A DNA stretch of 64,000 nt from JANQMX01 sp965247175. Lineage in GTDB: Bacteria > Pseudomonadota > Alphaproteobacteria > Kiloniellales > DSM-21159. The stretch is taken from positions 434,001 to 498,000 of the forward strand of contig OZ252006.1 of the NCBI GenBank assembly GCA_965247175.1, written 5' to 3'. Under the pieces are notes generated by a model that was not told the origin of the DNA, ran no database searches, and saw only the letters and a list, made by a program, of their open reading frames with translations. This document shows, piece by piece, positions 1 through 8,662 of this stretch. The translations under genes were made by a program, and so were the position numbers. Within the stretch, counting starts at the first letter, position 1; every line of letters begins with the position of its first letter.

Positions 1-299
1 CCGAGCTGGGCGATGTAGGCATCCAAGGCTTGGCGCTCCGGGCCGACGACGGCGCGGTAGTCGAAGCGGTTGACCCCCTGGGAGTCGGGTTTGATGTGAC
101 GCTGCAGCAGCTGGTCCCAGGCGCTGTGGTCGATGCTCTGCGTGCTGGCGATGTCATGGCGCTCCCAGCGGTCCCAAAGCTCGGACTTGGGCGCGAAGAG
201 CGTCTCGAATCCGCCGAAGCCGAAGAGGGGCAAGGCGAGCGCGAGGACGATGAGAAGGCGCAGCGGTCGGCTACGTCCTAAGCCTTTGAGGGTGGGCAT
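1..299 (-). CDS. DUF547 domain protein (partial, C-terminus outside window)
   Basis: The frame opens with ATG at 299 and runs off the window start, so only about the first 99 residues are visible. The upstream AAGGAG (about 307-313, minus strand) is a good ribosome binding site. The start is a short basic segment followed by a hydrophobic stretch (about residues 16-31), which looks like a signal peptide or anchor. After it come a Trp-rich region and an Asn-Arg-Phe-Asp-Tyr motif, typical of the N-terminal part of DUF547 proteins, whose function is unknown. It is the last visible member of a minus-strand run with the glycosyltransferase, ferritin-like and DUF3047 genes. Family assignment rests on recall of the domain pattern. 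Confidence 0.75.
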   Translation of the reverse strand, partial: MPTLKGLGRSRPLRLLIVLALALPLFGFGGFETLFAPKSELWDRWERHDIASTQSIDHSAWDQLLQRHIKPDSQGVNRFDYRAVVGPERQALDAYIAQL

Positions 300-338
300 G
301 GACAGTCTCCTTCGGGATGGCTTCGAGCTGCGCCTCAG

Positions 339-1058
339 CTAGGCAGGCTTGTTTTGCATCGAGTGCGGCCGCGCCGCCCGGCGCTGCGCTTCATAGCGTT
401 TGGCGAGCCAACCGGGTGCGACGCCCAAGTGATAGAGGGCGTGAATCTCCAGCCAGCCCCAGACGATGGCGGGGGCGCTGCGTTCTTCGAAGCGGCGCGA
501 GGAGGTGACCAGCGGCGGCTCCGTGATGCAGTGCGTCGGGCCGGCCCGCTCGAGTCGGCGGTTGAAGTCGTAGTCTTCCATCAAGGCAATGGCCCGGATT
601 CCGCCGATACGGTCGTAGACAGCGCGCCGTACGAAGACGGCGGAATCTCCGTAGTAGAAGCCGCGCCGGCGTAGCCAGGCATAGAAGCCCGTCAGCCAAT
701 GGCTGAAGCTGCTGTCGCCGCTGAAGATGAGACGGAAGTTGCCGCCTGGGCAATCGGGCCGCTCAGTGAGCGCCGCTTCGATGTGGGCCAGGCCACCGGC
801 GGGAAAGGCCGAGTCGGCGTGGAGAAACAGGAGCGTGTCACCACGCGCCGCCTCGACGCCGGTCGCGAGCTGTTGCCCGCGGCCCGGGACGCTCAGGACC
901 ACCGTCGCTTGGCGAGCGCTTGCGATCTCGCGCGTCGCGTCGCTGCTGCCGCCGTCGACCACAATGACCTCGTGCGGCGTGGCTTCGCGCGTCAGGCCGT
1001 CAAGCAACAGCGGCAGCCGTTCCGCTTCGTTCAATGTCGGAATGATGACGGAGATCAT
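339..1058 (-). CDS. Family 2 glycosyltransferase, TIGR04283-like
   Basis: This is a 239-residue GT-A fold glycosyltransferase. It begins with the ISVIIPTLNE motif, then a VVDGGSSD nucleotide-binding loop, and a LHAD motif near residue 77 that would bind the metal-nucleotide sugar. There are no clear membrane spans, so it is probably cytoplasmic or peripheral. The whole pattern fits the TIGR04283 (rSAM/selenodomain-associated transferase 2) group. I chose the ATG at 1058 because it overlaps the stop of the upstream ferritin-like gene in a TCAT (ATGA) arrangement, implying translational coupling, and because the fold begins right there. A longer frame upstream adds about 52 residues that overlap the neighbour and look unrelated. 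Donor and acceptor are unknown. Confidence 0.88.
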   Translation of the reverse strand: MISVIIPTLNEAERLPLLLDGLTREATPHEVIVVDGGSSDATREIASARQATVVLSVPGRGQQLATGVEAARGDTLLFLHADSAFPAGGLAHIEAALTERPDCPGGNFRLIFSGDSSFSHWLTGFYAWLRRRGFYYGDSAVFVRRAVYDRIGGIRAIALMEDYDFNRRLERAGPTHCITEPPLVTSSRRFEERSAPAIVWGWLEIHALYHLGVAPGWLAKRYEAQRRAARPHSMQNKPA

Positions 1059-1819
1059 GCCGCCTGTTCCCGACCTGCGACCGAAGGCAGGCCGAGGCCA
1101 TCCAGAGCCTTGGCGTGCCGGGTCCACCCGCCGCCGAGCCAGCGGCGGAAGAAGGCAGCAATGGCAAGATTCGTCCGTCGCCTGTTCAGGACGCCTTGCG
1201 CTGCCTCCTGCCAAAGGTCCTCCAGCCAGGCGTAGAGCGCCCTGCGCTCTGCGTCCGAAAGTGCCTGCACCGCTTCGGCCAGATAGATCTTGCCGAAGGC
1301 GACATGGCGCGCCTCGTCACGACCGACCAGCCGGTTGATATCCCGCAACAGCGGGCAAGGCAGGAACTGGGCGAGGACGCCGTGCAGACGCAGCAGCTCC
1401 CCTTCGATCACCACGTGGTAGGCGAGCATGGCACCGAGATTGCCGAAGGGGCCGTGGCGCGCGGCGGTCAGGGCCCGCTGCAGACCGTCATCCAGCGGAT
1501 CGACGCCACCCAGTGTGCTGAGATAACGCTGGTAAGCAGCGGCGTGGCGCCGCTCGTCCTTGAGCTGCAGGCTGAGGCAACTGCGAACCTCGTAGCGGTC
1601 CTCCGTTGCATCGGCGAGCAGCGCTTCGCAGAGGCGGCTCGTGGCCATCTCGCCGTGATAGAGCTGGCTCAAGGCCTTACGTGCCTGAGCGCGGCGCATC
1701 CAGAAGGGCAGGCGTGGCTGGCGTGACCAGTCGATGTCTCGCTCGAGATTCCACTGGCCGCTGCGGGCGCTTTGTGCCAGGCGATAGAGCCTGGCGACGC
1801 TATTGCTGTGTAGGGTCAT
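1055..1819 (-). CDS. Ferritin-like (putative diiron carboxylate) protein
   Basis: This 254-residue, all-helical protein has the residue pattern of a diiron ferritin-like/ribonucleotide-reductase-like enzyme: Glu57, Glu89-x-x-His92 (in DERRH), Glu139 or Glu141, and Glu169-x-x-His172 (in DEARH). These would supply the usual two-Glu, two-ExxH ligand set, so an O2-dependent oxidation or hydroxylation is possible; this is an inference. No signal peptide is seen. Its stop overlaps the start of the glycosyltransferase gene by four bases, and the DUF3047 gene lies just upstream, so the three are very likely co-transcribed. It could instead be an iron-handling ferritin-like protein without catalytic activity. 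Confidence 0.8.
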   Translation of the reverse strand: MTLHSNSVARLYRLAQSARSGQWNLERDIDWSRQPRLPFWMRRAQARKALSQLYHGEMATSRLCEALLADATEDRYEVRSCLSLQLKDERRHAAAYQRYLSTLGGVDPLDDGLQRALTAARHGPFGNLGAMLAYHVVIEGELLRLHGVLAQFLPCPLLRDINRLVGRDEARHVAFGKIYLAEAVQALSDAERRALYAWLEDLWQEAAQGVLNRRRTNLAIAAFFRRWLGGGWTRHAKALDGLGLPSVAGREQAA

Positions 1820-1837
1820 GATGCTTGTGCCTCGGGT

Positions 1838-2620
1838 TCAGCTGCCGAAGGTCAGTTCGGCAACTACGCCTTGACTATGGGTACGGGTGTCGTCGCTATC
1901 TGCGGAGATCGCCACATAAAGCGGCTGCGCGGGGGTGTAGCCGAAGGCGCGCTCGAAGTCGGCGATGAAGTCGATCTCCTCGACGAACCACTGACCCGTG
2001 GCTTCGTCGCTGGAGCGCAGCACGATGATGCGGCCACGCTCGTCGAAATAGGGATTGGCGATCATGTCACCCGGCTGCTGGGTGCCGCCCCAGACATAGG
2101 TCAGGACGGAGCCAGCCAGTGGCGGGGCCACGGCGCCGGTCAGGTCCAGGTTCAGACGCTGCCAGAAGGAGAGCCGCTCGCGCTCGGCCGGAAAGACGAT
2201 GTGGATAGCGAGCGATCGATCGTCTCGGCCGCTTTGCGTGAGATCGGTGGCTGGTACGGCACGGTCGACCCGCCAGCGCCAGGCAAGGCGGCGCTTCTCA
2301 CCCATGTCTGTCGAGACTGGCCGGTAAAGGAAGCCGACGGCATTCTCGGTGACCACAGAGATTTTGTCCGAACGCTTGGCCGAGAAGCTGGCCTCAGCCT
2401 TCCCGGGGACGGCGAGCATGCGCCAGCCGTCCTGTACCAGCGCGGCGGGCAGTTCGTCGATGGCCGTGGATTGCTGCGAACCGGAGCTGTCTTGCGCCAG
2501 CACCATGCGGGCCGGCAGCAGCAGAATGACGACGGCGAGCGCGATCAGAACAGCCAGCAGCAGGCTCGGCAGAACCAAGGAAGCGCGGTTGGACAGGGCA
2601 AAGGGATTGGCGCGTTTCAT
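1838..2620 (-). CDS. DUF3047 domain protein
   Basis: This is a 260-residue protein with an N-terminal hydrophobic segment (about residues 15-43) that acts as a signal peptide or single anchor and would place the rest in the periplasm. The following domain has the LAWRWRVD motif, a DD...FP stretch, and a YVWG segment followed by aromatic residues, which match DUF3047 as I know it. The function of that family is not established; the predicted beta-rich fold suggests binding. It lies 18 bases upstream of the ferritin-like gene on the same strand, in one apparent operon with the glycosyltransferase and DUF547 genes. Confidence 0.8.
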   Translation of the reverse strand: MKRANPFALSNRASLVLPSLLLAVLIALAVVILLLPARMVLAQDSSGSQQSTAIDELPAALVQDGWRMLAVPGKAEASFSAKRSDKISVVTENAVGFLYRPVSTDMGEKRRLAWRWRVDRAVPATDLTQSGRDDRSLAIHIVFPAERERLSFWQRLNLDLTGAVAPPLAGSVLTYVWGGTQQPGDMIANPYFDERGRIIVLRSSDEATGQWFVEEIDFIADFERAFGYTPAQPLYVAISADSDDTRTHSQGVVAELTFGS

Positions 2621-2692
2621 GCGCCATCAGGTAAGCGCTACTCAGTCGGCAAAAAGGCCTGCGGCCATCAAGCCCGTTTCAATCTCTTGTGA

Positions 2693-2710
2693 GAGCCGCG
2701 CGAGCGGCTC
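2693..2710 (-). terminator. GC-rich stem-loop after the epimerase gene
   Basis: A perfect 7-bp inverted repeat (GAGCCGC / GCGGCTC) with a GCGA tetraloop lies 12 bases past the stop of the epimerase gene on the minus strand. No T-run follows, so it is at best a weak or Rho-assisted terminator, or an mRNA 3' end stabiliser separating the epimerase from the DUF3047 operon. Confidence 0.45.
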
Positions 2711-2722
2711 CCTGCTGGCAGC

Positions 2723-3709
2723 CTAGTTCCAGCCGTAGTGGTGCTTGTACCAGCCGACAAACTGCTCGAGGCCCTGCTCCAGCGAGGTCTTGGGCTGGAA
2801 GCTGAGGATGGCCTGGGATTCGGCGATGTCCGCATACGTCTCTTTGACGTCGCCGGGCTGGATGGGATGCAGCTCACGAATGGCCTTGCGCCCGCAATAG
2901 CCCTCCAACAGCTCAACAAAGTGCAGCAGGTCCTCGGGCTTGTGGTTGCCGAGGTTGAACACGCGGTGGGGCGGTTGGCCGACGCCACCGTCGTCCGGCG
3001 GGGTGTCGAGGGTGGCAAGCACACCGGCGACAATGTCATCCACGAAGGTGAAATCGCGGCGCATGTCGCCGTGATTGAAGATCTTGATCGGCTTCTCTTC
3101 CAAAATGGCCTTGGTGAATATGAAGGCCGCCATATCCGGGCGTCCCCAGGGGCCGTAGACTGTGAAGAAACGCAGGCCGGTCATGGGAATGCGATAGAGG
3201 TGCGCGTAGGTGTAGCCCATCAGCTCGTCGCTGCGCTTGGTCGCGGCATAGAGGGATACGGGCTTATCGACCCGGTCCTGCACAGAGAAGGGGATATCGG
3301 TGTTGCCGCCGTAGACTGAGGACGAGCTGGCATAAACGAAGTGCTTGAGCTTGGTCAGTCGCCGCGCCAGCTCCATCATCACCAGGTGGCCCAAGACGTT
3401 GGCTTGGACATAGGCGTAGGGGTCAATCAGCGAGTAGCGCACGCCGGCTTGTGCGGCGAGATTGATGATTCCGCGAATCTCCGGGTTGTTGTCGGCGAGC
3501 GCCAGGATGGCGTCCTTGTCGGAGATGTCGAGGCGCAGGAACGTGAAGCCCGGCTGCACAGTGAGCTGCGCCAAGCGGCCCTCCTTGAGCGAGACATCGT
3601 AGTAGTCGTTGAGGTTATCCACCCCGATGACTGTCTCACCCCGCGCCAGCAGTGCCTGGCAGACGTGGAAACCGATGAAACCGGCGGCGCCGGTCACGAG
3701 GATCGTCAT
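2723..3709 (-). CDS. NAD-dependent epimerase, UDP-glucuronate 4-epimerase-like
   Basis: This 328-residue protein is an extended short-chain dehydrogenase. It has the GAAGFIG NAD-binding loop at residues 7-13, Asp31 after the second strand, the NLAAQAGVRYS signature, Ser128-130, and the catalytic Tyr154-x-x-x-Lys158. The motif order and the DNLNDYYD segment are those of UDP-glucuronate/UDP-glucose 4-epimerases that feed capsule or LPS synthesis. It would interconvert UDP-GlcA and UDP-GalA in the cytoplasm. It sits upstream of the DUF3047/ferritin/glycosyltransferase genes on the same strand, about 100 bases away and separated by a hairpin, so it may supply a sugar nucleotide to that cluster. 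Exact substrate cannot be fixed from sequence alone. Confidence 0.9.
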   Translation of the reverse strand: MTILVTGAAGFIGFHVCQALLARGETVIGVDNLNDYYDVSLKEGRLAQLTVQPGFTFLRLDISDKDAILALADNNPEIRGIINLAAQAGVRYSLIDPYAYVQANVLGHLVMMELARRLTKLKHFVYASSSSVYGGNTDIPFSVQDRVDKPVSLYAATKRSDELMGYTYAHLYRIPMTGLRFFTVYGPWGRPDMAAFIFTKAILEEKPIKIFNHGDMRRDFTFVDDIVAGVLATLDTPPDDGGVGQPPHRVFNLGNHKPEDLLHFVELLEGYCGRKAIRELHPIQPGDVKETYADIAESQAILSFQPKTSLEQGLEQFVGWYKHHYGWN

Positions 3710-3815
3710 GAATCAGCCTCTTGTACGTGATTTGGCGCCAACGGCCCAAGGGAAGGGGCAAGGAGGGTATAGCCACAGTTCGGTCTTCCACACCAGTGGT
3801 TAAGGATGGACAAAT

Positions 3816-3846
3816 AGGTCAGCAATGATTACCTTTTTAAGGTCAG
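3816..3846 (+). promoter_or_regulatory. AGGTCAG direct repeat upstream of the oxidoreductase gene
   Basis: The heptamer AGGTCAG occurs at 3816-3822 and again at 3840-3846, 24 bases apart start to start, in the 211-base gap before the indolepyruvate oxidoreductase gene. An AGGT / ACCT inverted pair spans 3816-3834. The surrounding sequence is AT-rich for this genome. This may be a regulator site, but no family can be named. Confidence 0.25.
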
Positions 3847-3920
3847 TGGCGAGCTTATCTTGAGTCTTAAAAGAAGGCGGCTGCCACGGCCTATGCCGAC
3901 CGCCAGAAAGGGATGGAACT

Positions 3921-6900
3921 ATGCCTGAGGCCTCGGTCTCTCTGGACGACAAGTACACGCTACGCTCTGGCCGGGTCTATCTGACAGGAACGCAGGCTCT
4001 GGTGCGCCTTCCGATGATTCAGCGGGAGCGCGACCTGGCGGCGGGTTTGAACACCGCCGGATTCGTCACCGGATACCGCGGCTCGCCGCTCGGCGCCGTG
4101 GATCAGCAGATGTGGCAGGCGCGCGACTTCATCAAACAGCACCATGTTCACTTTCAGCCGGCGGTGAACGAAGACCTTGGCGCAACCGCCGTCATGGGCA
4201 GCCAGCAAGGCGACATCTCGGGCGACTTCCGGTACGACGGCGTGTTCGCGATGTGGTACGGAAAGGGCCCCGGCGTCGACCGGTCGGGCGATGTCTTCCG
4301 CCACGGCAACTTCGCCGGCACGGCCAAACATGGCGGTGTCCTGTTGCTGGCCGGCGACGATCACGCACCCAAGTCCTCGACCACGGCGCATCAGTGCGAA
4401 TACGCCTTCATGGACAGCATGATCCCGGTGCTCAATCCGGCGGGCGTTCAGGAGTTCCTCGACTTCGGGCTCTATGGCTGGGCGCTCAGCCGCTATTCCG
4501 GTTGCTGGGTCGGCATGAAGTGCGTCACCGAGACGGTCGAAGCCAGCGCTTCGGTCTCAGTCGACCCAGAGCGGGTTCAGATTCGTCTGCCCGACGATTT
4601 CGCCATGCCGGAAGGTGGGCTCAACATCCGGTGGGACGGCGCCTTCACGGGCGGTATCGCGCTGCAGGAAGAGCGCCTGCATCGGGACAAGCTCTATGCG
4701 GCCCAGGCCTTCGCCAGGGCGAATGGTTTGGACCGCCGTGTGATCGATTCGCCCAAACGGCGCTTCGGTATCGTGACCGCGGGCAAGGCTTATCTCGATG
4801 TGCGCCAGGCCCTCGAGGACCTCGGCATCGATGAGGCGACGGCGGCCGAGATCGGTCTGTCCGTCTACAAGGTCGGCATGCCCTGGCCGCTCGAGCCCCA
4901 CGGCATTCGTGCCTTCGCCGAAGGCCTGGATGAGATTCTGGTGGTCGAAGAGAAGCGGGCGGTCATCGAGAACCAGGTTAAGGAGCAGCTCTACAACTGG
5001 GCAGCCGACAAGCGCCCGCGCATCGTCGGCAAGTTCGACAAGGGCCCGACCGACGCTGAGCGTGATTGGCTGCTACCGTCCTATGGCGAGCTGACGCCGG
5101 CCCGCGTGGCCCGTGCCATCGCGCAGCTGATCGGCCGGCACTATGAGAGCGATCGCTTCAAGGAGCGGCTCGACTGGCTGGAGAAGAAGGAACGGCATCT
5201 GGCGCAGATCACCACTCCAATCAGCCGCCTCCCGTACTTCTGCTCCGGCTGTCCGCACAACACCTCGACCAAGGTGCCCGAGGGTAGCCGCGCCCTGGCT
5301 GGTATCGGCTGTCATTACATGGCGCAGTGGATGGACCGGGACACGACGACCTTCACCCAGATGGGCGGCGAGGGCGTCACCTGGGTCGGCCAAGCGCCGT
5401 TCAGCAAGACGGAGCACGTCTTCGTCAACCTGGGTGACGGGACCTACTATCACAGCGGCATTCTGGCGATCCGCGCGGCCGTCGCCTCCGGCGCCAACAT
5501 GACCTACAAGATTCTCTACAACGACGCGGTGGCGATGACCGGCGGCCAGCCGGTCGATGGACCGCTGGACCCGGCGATGATCACCCGGCAGATCGCCAGT
5601 GAAGGGGTGAAGCGCATCGTCGTGGTCAGCGACGAGCCGGAGAAGTACCCCATCGGCACCAATTGGGCCGCGGGTGTTGAAGTCGAACACCGCGACGACT
5701 TGGACCGCGTGCAGCGCGACCTGCGCGATGTTCCGGGTGTGACGGCCATCGTCTACGACCAGACCTGTGCCGCGGAAAAGCGCCGCCGGCGCAAGCGCGG
5801 CACCTTCCCTGACCCGCAGCGCCGCGCCTTTATCAACGATATGGTCTGCGAAGGCTGCGGCGACTGCTCGGTGCAGTCCAACTGCGTCTCCGTCGTTCCG
5901 AAAGAGACCGAGTTCGGCACCAAGCGCGCCATTGACCAGTCCTCCTGCAACAAGGACTTCTCTTGCCTCAAGGGCTTCTGCCCGAGCTTCGTGACCGTCG
6001 AGGGCGGCAAGCCGAGAAAGAGCGCGAGCGCCACGGCCAGCGCGTCGCGGCCGCAGGTCGTTTGGCCCGATCTCCCTGAGCCCAGCGTACCGAGTGTGGC
6101 CGACGCATCTTACGGAATCCTGGTGACCGGCGTCGGCGGTACCGGCGTCGTGACCATTGGCGCCTTGCTCGGCATGGCCTCGCACATTGAAGGCAAGGGC
6201 GTGACCGTGTTGGACATGGCCGGTCTGGCGCAGAAGGGTGGGCCGGTGACCAGCCACATCCGCATCGCCGAGAGCCCGGAGGACCTGCATGCGGTGCGTC
6301 TCTCGGCCGGCAGCGCCGACCTGGTTCTGGGTTGCGATCTGGTGGTGGCGGCCTCGCAGGAGGCGCTGGGCAAGATGAGCGCGGGCAAGACCACCGCGAT
6401 CGTCAACGACCAGGAAACCGTCACCGGCGACTTCACGCGCAACTCAACCGCCTACAGCTTCCCGGGAGAGGCTCTGAAGGAGGTGATCGTCGAGAATGTC
6501 GGGCCGGAGGGCAGCGACTTCATCTCGGCCACCCGCCTGGCTACGGCCTTGTTGGGCGACTCGATCGCGGCGAACCTCTTCCTCACCGGCTATGCTTGGC
6601 AGAAGGGCCTGATCCCGGTGAGCCGCGAGGCTATCGAGCAGGCCATCGACCTGAACGGCGTTGCCATCACCTTCAACAAGCAAGCCTTCCTCTGGGGGCG
6701 TCGCGCCGCCGTCGATCTGGAGGGCGTTCGCAAGGCCGCTTTCCCGCGTGGAGAGGGTGGGGCTGCCACCGATTCGGCCAGCAAACCTCAGAGCCTCGAC
6801 GAGCTCATTGAGCGCCGCGTCGCGTTCCTCACCGACTATCAGGACGCAACCTATGCCGAGCGCTACCGGGGGCTGGTGGCACGCGTGCGTCAGGCTGAAG

Positions 6901-7457
6901 AGGCCAAGACGCCGGGACGAGAAGATCTCAGCGAGGCTGTCGCCCGCTACGCCTTTAAGCTGATGGCCTACAAGGACGAGTACGAGGTCGCCCGGCTGTA
7001 CGCGGCGCCTGAGTTCATGGCCAAGGTCAATGCTCAGTTCGAAGGCGACTTCAAACTCAAGTTCCAGCTTGCGCCGCCGCTTCTCGCAAAGCGCCATCCG
7101 GACAGCGGACAGCTGATGAAGCAGGAGTTTGGCCCTTGGATGATGACGGCGTTCCGGATAATGGCGCGCCTGCGTGGACTGCGCGGCACGCCGTTCGACA
7201 TCTTCGGCTACACGGCGGAGAGACGTGCAGAGCGTCAGGCCATCCAAGACTACTTTGGCCTGATCGAGGAGCTTACCGGCAGCCTTACGGCCGACAACCA
7301 CGGGTTGGCGGTGGAGCTGGCGAACCTGCCGGACGGCATTCGCGGCTACGGCCACGTGAAGGAAGCCAATCAGGAGCGCGTTGCGGCACGCCAAAAAGAG
7401 CTGCTGGCGGCTTGGCGGACTCCGGGTGGCGCGCCCTTGCGGCAGGCGGCGGAGTAA
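3921..7457 (+). CDS. Indolepyruvate ferredoxin oxidoreductase, fused alpha/beta type
   Basis: This 1178-residue protein joins the two IorA/IorB chains in one polypeptide. It would decarboxylate aryl-pyruvates from aromatic amino acid transamination to aryl-acetyl-CoA, passing electrons to ferredoxin. The N-terminal 400 residues carry pyrimidine-binding and transketolase-like domains, and a CSGCPHN motif near residue 440 precedes the TPP-binding domain. A CEGCGDC...C cysteine group near residues 643-655, with more cysteines after it, would hold a 4Fe-4S cluster. The gamma-type domain starts near residue 733 with VTGVGGTGVVT. The length matches the fused form common in proteobacteria. It stands alone between divergent and convergent neighbours. 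Confidence 0.93.
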   Translation: MPEASVSLDDKYTLRSGRVYLTGTQALVRLPMIQRERDLAAGLNTAGFVTGYRGSPLGAVDQQMWQARDFIKQHHVHFQPAVNEDLGATAVMGSQQGDISGDFRYDGVFAMWYGKGPGVDRSGDVFRHGNFAGTAKHGGVLLLAGDDHAPKSSTTAHQCEYAFMDSMIPVLNPAGVQEFLDFGLYGWALSRYSGCWVGMKCVTETVEASASVSVDPERVQIRLPDDFAMPEGGLNIRWDGAFTGGIALQEERLHRDKLYAAQAFARANGLDRRVIDSPKRRFGIVTAGKAYLDVRQALEDLGIDEATAAEIGLSVYKVGMPWPLEPHGIRAFAEGLDEILVVEEKRAVIENQVKEQLYNWAADKRPRIVGKFDKGPTDAERDWLLPSYGELTPARVARAIAQLIGRHYESDRFKERLDWLEKKERHLAQITTPISRLPYFCSGCPHNTSTKVPEGSRALAGIGCHYMAQWMDRDTTTFTQMGGEGVTWVGQAPFSKTEHVFVNLGDGTYYHSGILAIRAAVASGANMTYKILYNDAVAMTGGQPVDGPLDPAMITRQIASEGVKRIVVVSDEPEKYPIGTNWAAGVEVEHRDDLDRVQRDLRDVPGVTAIVYDQTCAAEKRRRRKRGTFPDPQRRAFINDMVCEGCGDCSVQSNCVSVVPKETEFGTKRAIDQSSCNKDFSCLKGFCPSFVTVEGGKPRKSASATASASRPQVVWPDLPEPSVPSVADASYGILVTGVGGTGVVTIGALLGMASHIEGKGVTVLDMAGLAQKGGPVTSHIRIAESPEDLHAVRLSAGSADLVLGCDLVVAASQEALGKMSAGKTTAIVNDQETVTGDFTRNSTAYSFPGEALKEVIVENVGPEGSDFISATRLATALLGDSIAANLFLTGYAWQKGLIPVSREAIEQAIDLNGVAITFNKQAFLWGRRAAVDLEGVRKAAFPRGEGGAATDSASKPQSLDELIERRVAFLTDYQDATYAERYRGLVARVRQAEEAKTPGREDLSEAVARYAFKLMAYKDEYEVARLYAAPEFMAKVNAQFEGDFKLKFQLAPPLLAKRHPDSGQLMKQEFGPWMMTAFRIMARLRGLRGTPFDIFGYTAERRAERQAIQDYFGLIEELTGSLTADNHGLAVELANLPDGIRGYGHVKEANQERVAARQKELLAAWRTPGGAPLRQAAE

Positions 7458-7538
7458 CGCGCGTCCTTGCGACGGCAGTCGGCTTCGATGCGTTAGGTAT
7501 TGTCGTTACGTCGGGCGCGGGCGCGCGGTCCCCGCTGC

Positions 7539-8042
7539 TCAGGGCAGCCGCGCCATGCCGACGAGGAGCATGTTGATCCGGCGGTCGTCGTGATCTTCGA
7601 GAGGCAAGACGAGCTTCTCGTACTGCCGATAGGGCCGGTCCAGGTGCGGCGCGCAATTTACGTCCACCAAGGGCGCACGCGTTTCGACGACGTTGCTGTA
7701 GCAGCGGCGCAGCAGCTCGTCATCTTGGCTTGCAGTGCCGGTATCGCCCAGGTAGCAGCCGGTCAAGTCACGCCGGAACCAATCGACGACCCGGGTTCCC
7801 ATTAGGCGATAGCGAAAGCGCCGCGGCTGCTCTTCTACATCGATCAGTGAGACGATCGATAGCAGCTGCGGGATATCGACGGGATCGATCTGCTGTCGTG
7901 ACGGTAGATGTTGCCGCGTCAACCGATCGGACCAGTAATCAAACAGCTCCCGCAACGGGGCGCTGCTCAATGAAACCGACTCGACGTCCTCGACATCTCC
8001 GTCACGGAACTGGACTCTCCGTGCTGTGCCGCCTGCATCCAT
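7539..8042 (-). CDS. PAS_5 domain protein
   Basis: This is a 167-residue soluble protein. It has the features of the PAS_5 family common in Rhodospirillales and relatives: a YW motif (FDYWSDRLT), a proline-rich RQQIDP(V)DIP segment, then FRYRLMGT and a DLTG motif at the start of the second half. These proteins usually consist of one PAS fold and their ligand and output are not known. It converges on the oxidoreductase gene at its 3' end. A second protein of this family is encoded at 25081-25602, with only family-level similarity. Confidence 0.78.
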   Translation of the reverse strand: MDAGGTARRVQFRDGDVEDVESVSLSSAPLRELFDYWSDRLTRQHLPSRQQIDPVDIPQLLSIVSLIDVEEQPRRFRYRLMGTRVVDWFRRDLTGCYLGDTGTASQDDELLRRCYSNVVETRAPLVDVNCAPHLDRPYRQYEKLVLPLEDHDDRRINMLLVGMARLP

Positions 8043-8269
8043 TGTTTAGGATCGTTATTGTGGCTGCGGCGACATTGCCTCTAAAACAAACGGGATGCAA
8101 GAAAAGAGATGGGGGGAGGCGTAATTGAATTTTCCCATTTTATTTTCTTCGCTGCATCGCACCGTCTAAGCCTTCACCAAGATGACAGTGGCGTGACGTT
8201 CTTTGCGAAGAAGGCTGATCTGCTCCATCACTTCGTCAAGCTCGTTTGTATTCATGGCCCGCGGTGCGA

Positions 8270-8515
8270 TTATCCGATTCCCAGTGCTTCTTTGTAGATC
8301 GTCAGCAGCTCTTCCTGCTCTTCACGGTCAGCGCTGTCCATCTTCCGCAGGCGTACCACTTGGCGCAGAATCTTGGTGTCAAAGCCGACGGACTTTGCTT
8401 CCGAATAGACTTCGCGAATATCCGCGCCGAGTGCCGTCCGCTCCTCTTCGAGACGCTCAATGCGCTCGACGAAGGAACGCAGACGGTCTGCGGCAATTCC
8501 ATTGACGTCGCTCAT
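8270..8515 (-). CDS. gapR: GapR-family DNA-binding protein (DUF2312)
   Basis: This 81-residue protein matches DUF2312/GapR nearly end to end: a helical N-terminus with RLRSFVERIERLEEE, the KSVGFDTKILRQVVRLRK motif, and an acidic helical end. In Caulobacter, GapR binds overtwisted DNA ahead of replication forks and helps gyrase and topoisomerase IV; that role is transferred here by family. I chose the ATG at 8515 because GGAAAG lies just upstream and family members begin with a short Met-Ser/Asp-rich N-terminus; a longer frame adds 16 residues. DUF1244 lies upstream on the same strand across a 147-base gap that contains a perfect hairpin. Confidence 0.92.
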   Translation of the reverse strand: MSDVNGIAADRLRSFVERIERLEEERTALGADIREVYSEAKSVGFDTKILRQVVRLRKMDSADREEQEELLTIYKEALGIG

Positions 8516-8613
8516 GCGATCTTTCCTTTCTTGGTAGGGGCCAGGGGCTGGGGAAACGGGCAACAGTTCACCGGCGCCGCGACGGCGGCGGGTGGTTCTC
8601 GTTGGGATAGGAC

Positions 8614-8639
8614 GCCGGGCTTAATCCGTGAAGCCCGGC
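8614..8639 (-). terminator. Perfect 9-bp hairpin between DUF1244 and gapR
   Basis: GCCGGGCTT and AAGCCCGGC form a perfect 9-bp stem around an 8-base loop. It sits 24 bases past the DUF1244 stop and about 98 bases before the gapR start on the minus strand. No T-run follows on either strand. It may be a partial terminator or attenuator that sets gapR expression apart from the upstream gene. Confidence 0.5.
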
Positions 8640-8662
8640 TTGGCAACGGATGCTTGTGGGGA

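Noticed and set aside
5073..6290. A 405-codon minus-strand frame inside the indolepyruvate oxidoreductase gene
   Set aside because: It is a shadow; the plus-strand gene carries the conserved cysteine and TPP motifs in the same interval.
8614..8639. Idea that this hairpin is a standard Rho-independent terminator
   Set aside because: The stem is perfect but no T-run follows on either strand. It is kept only as a weak terminator-like hairpin.
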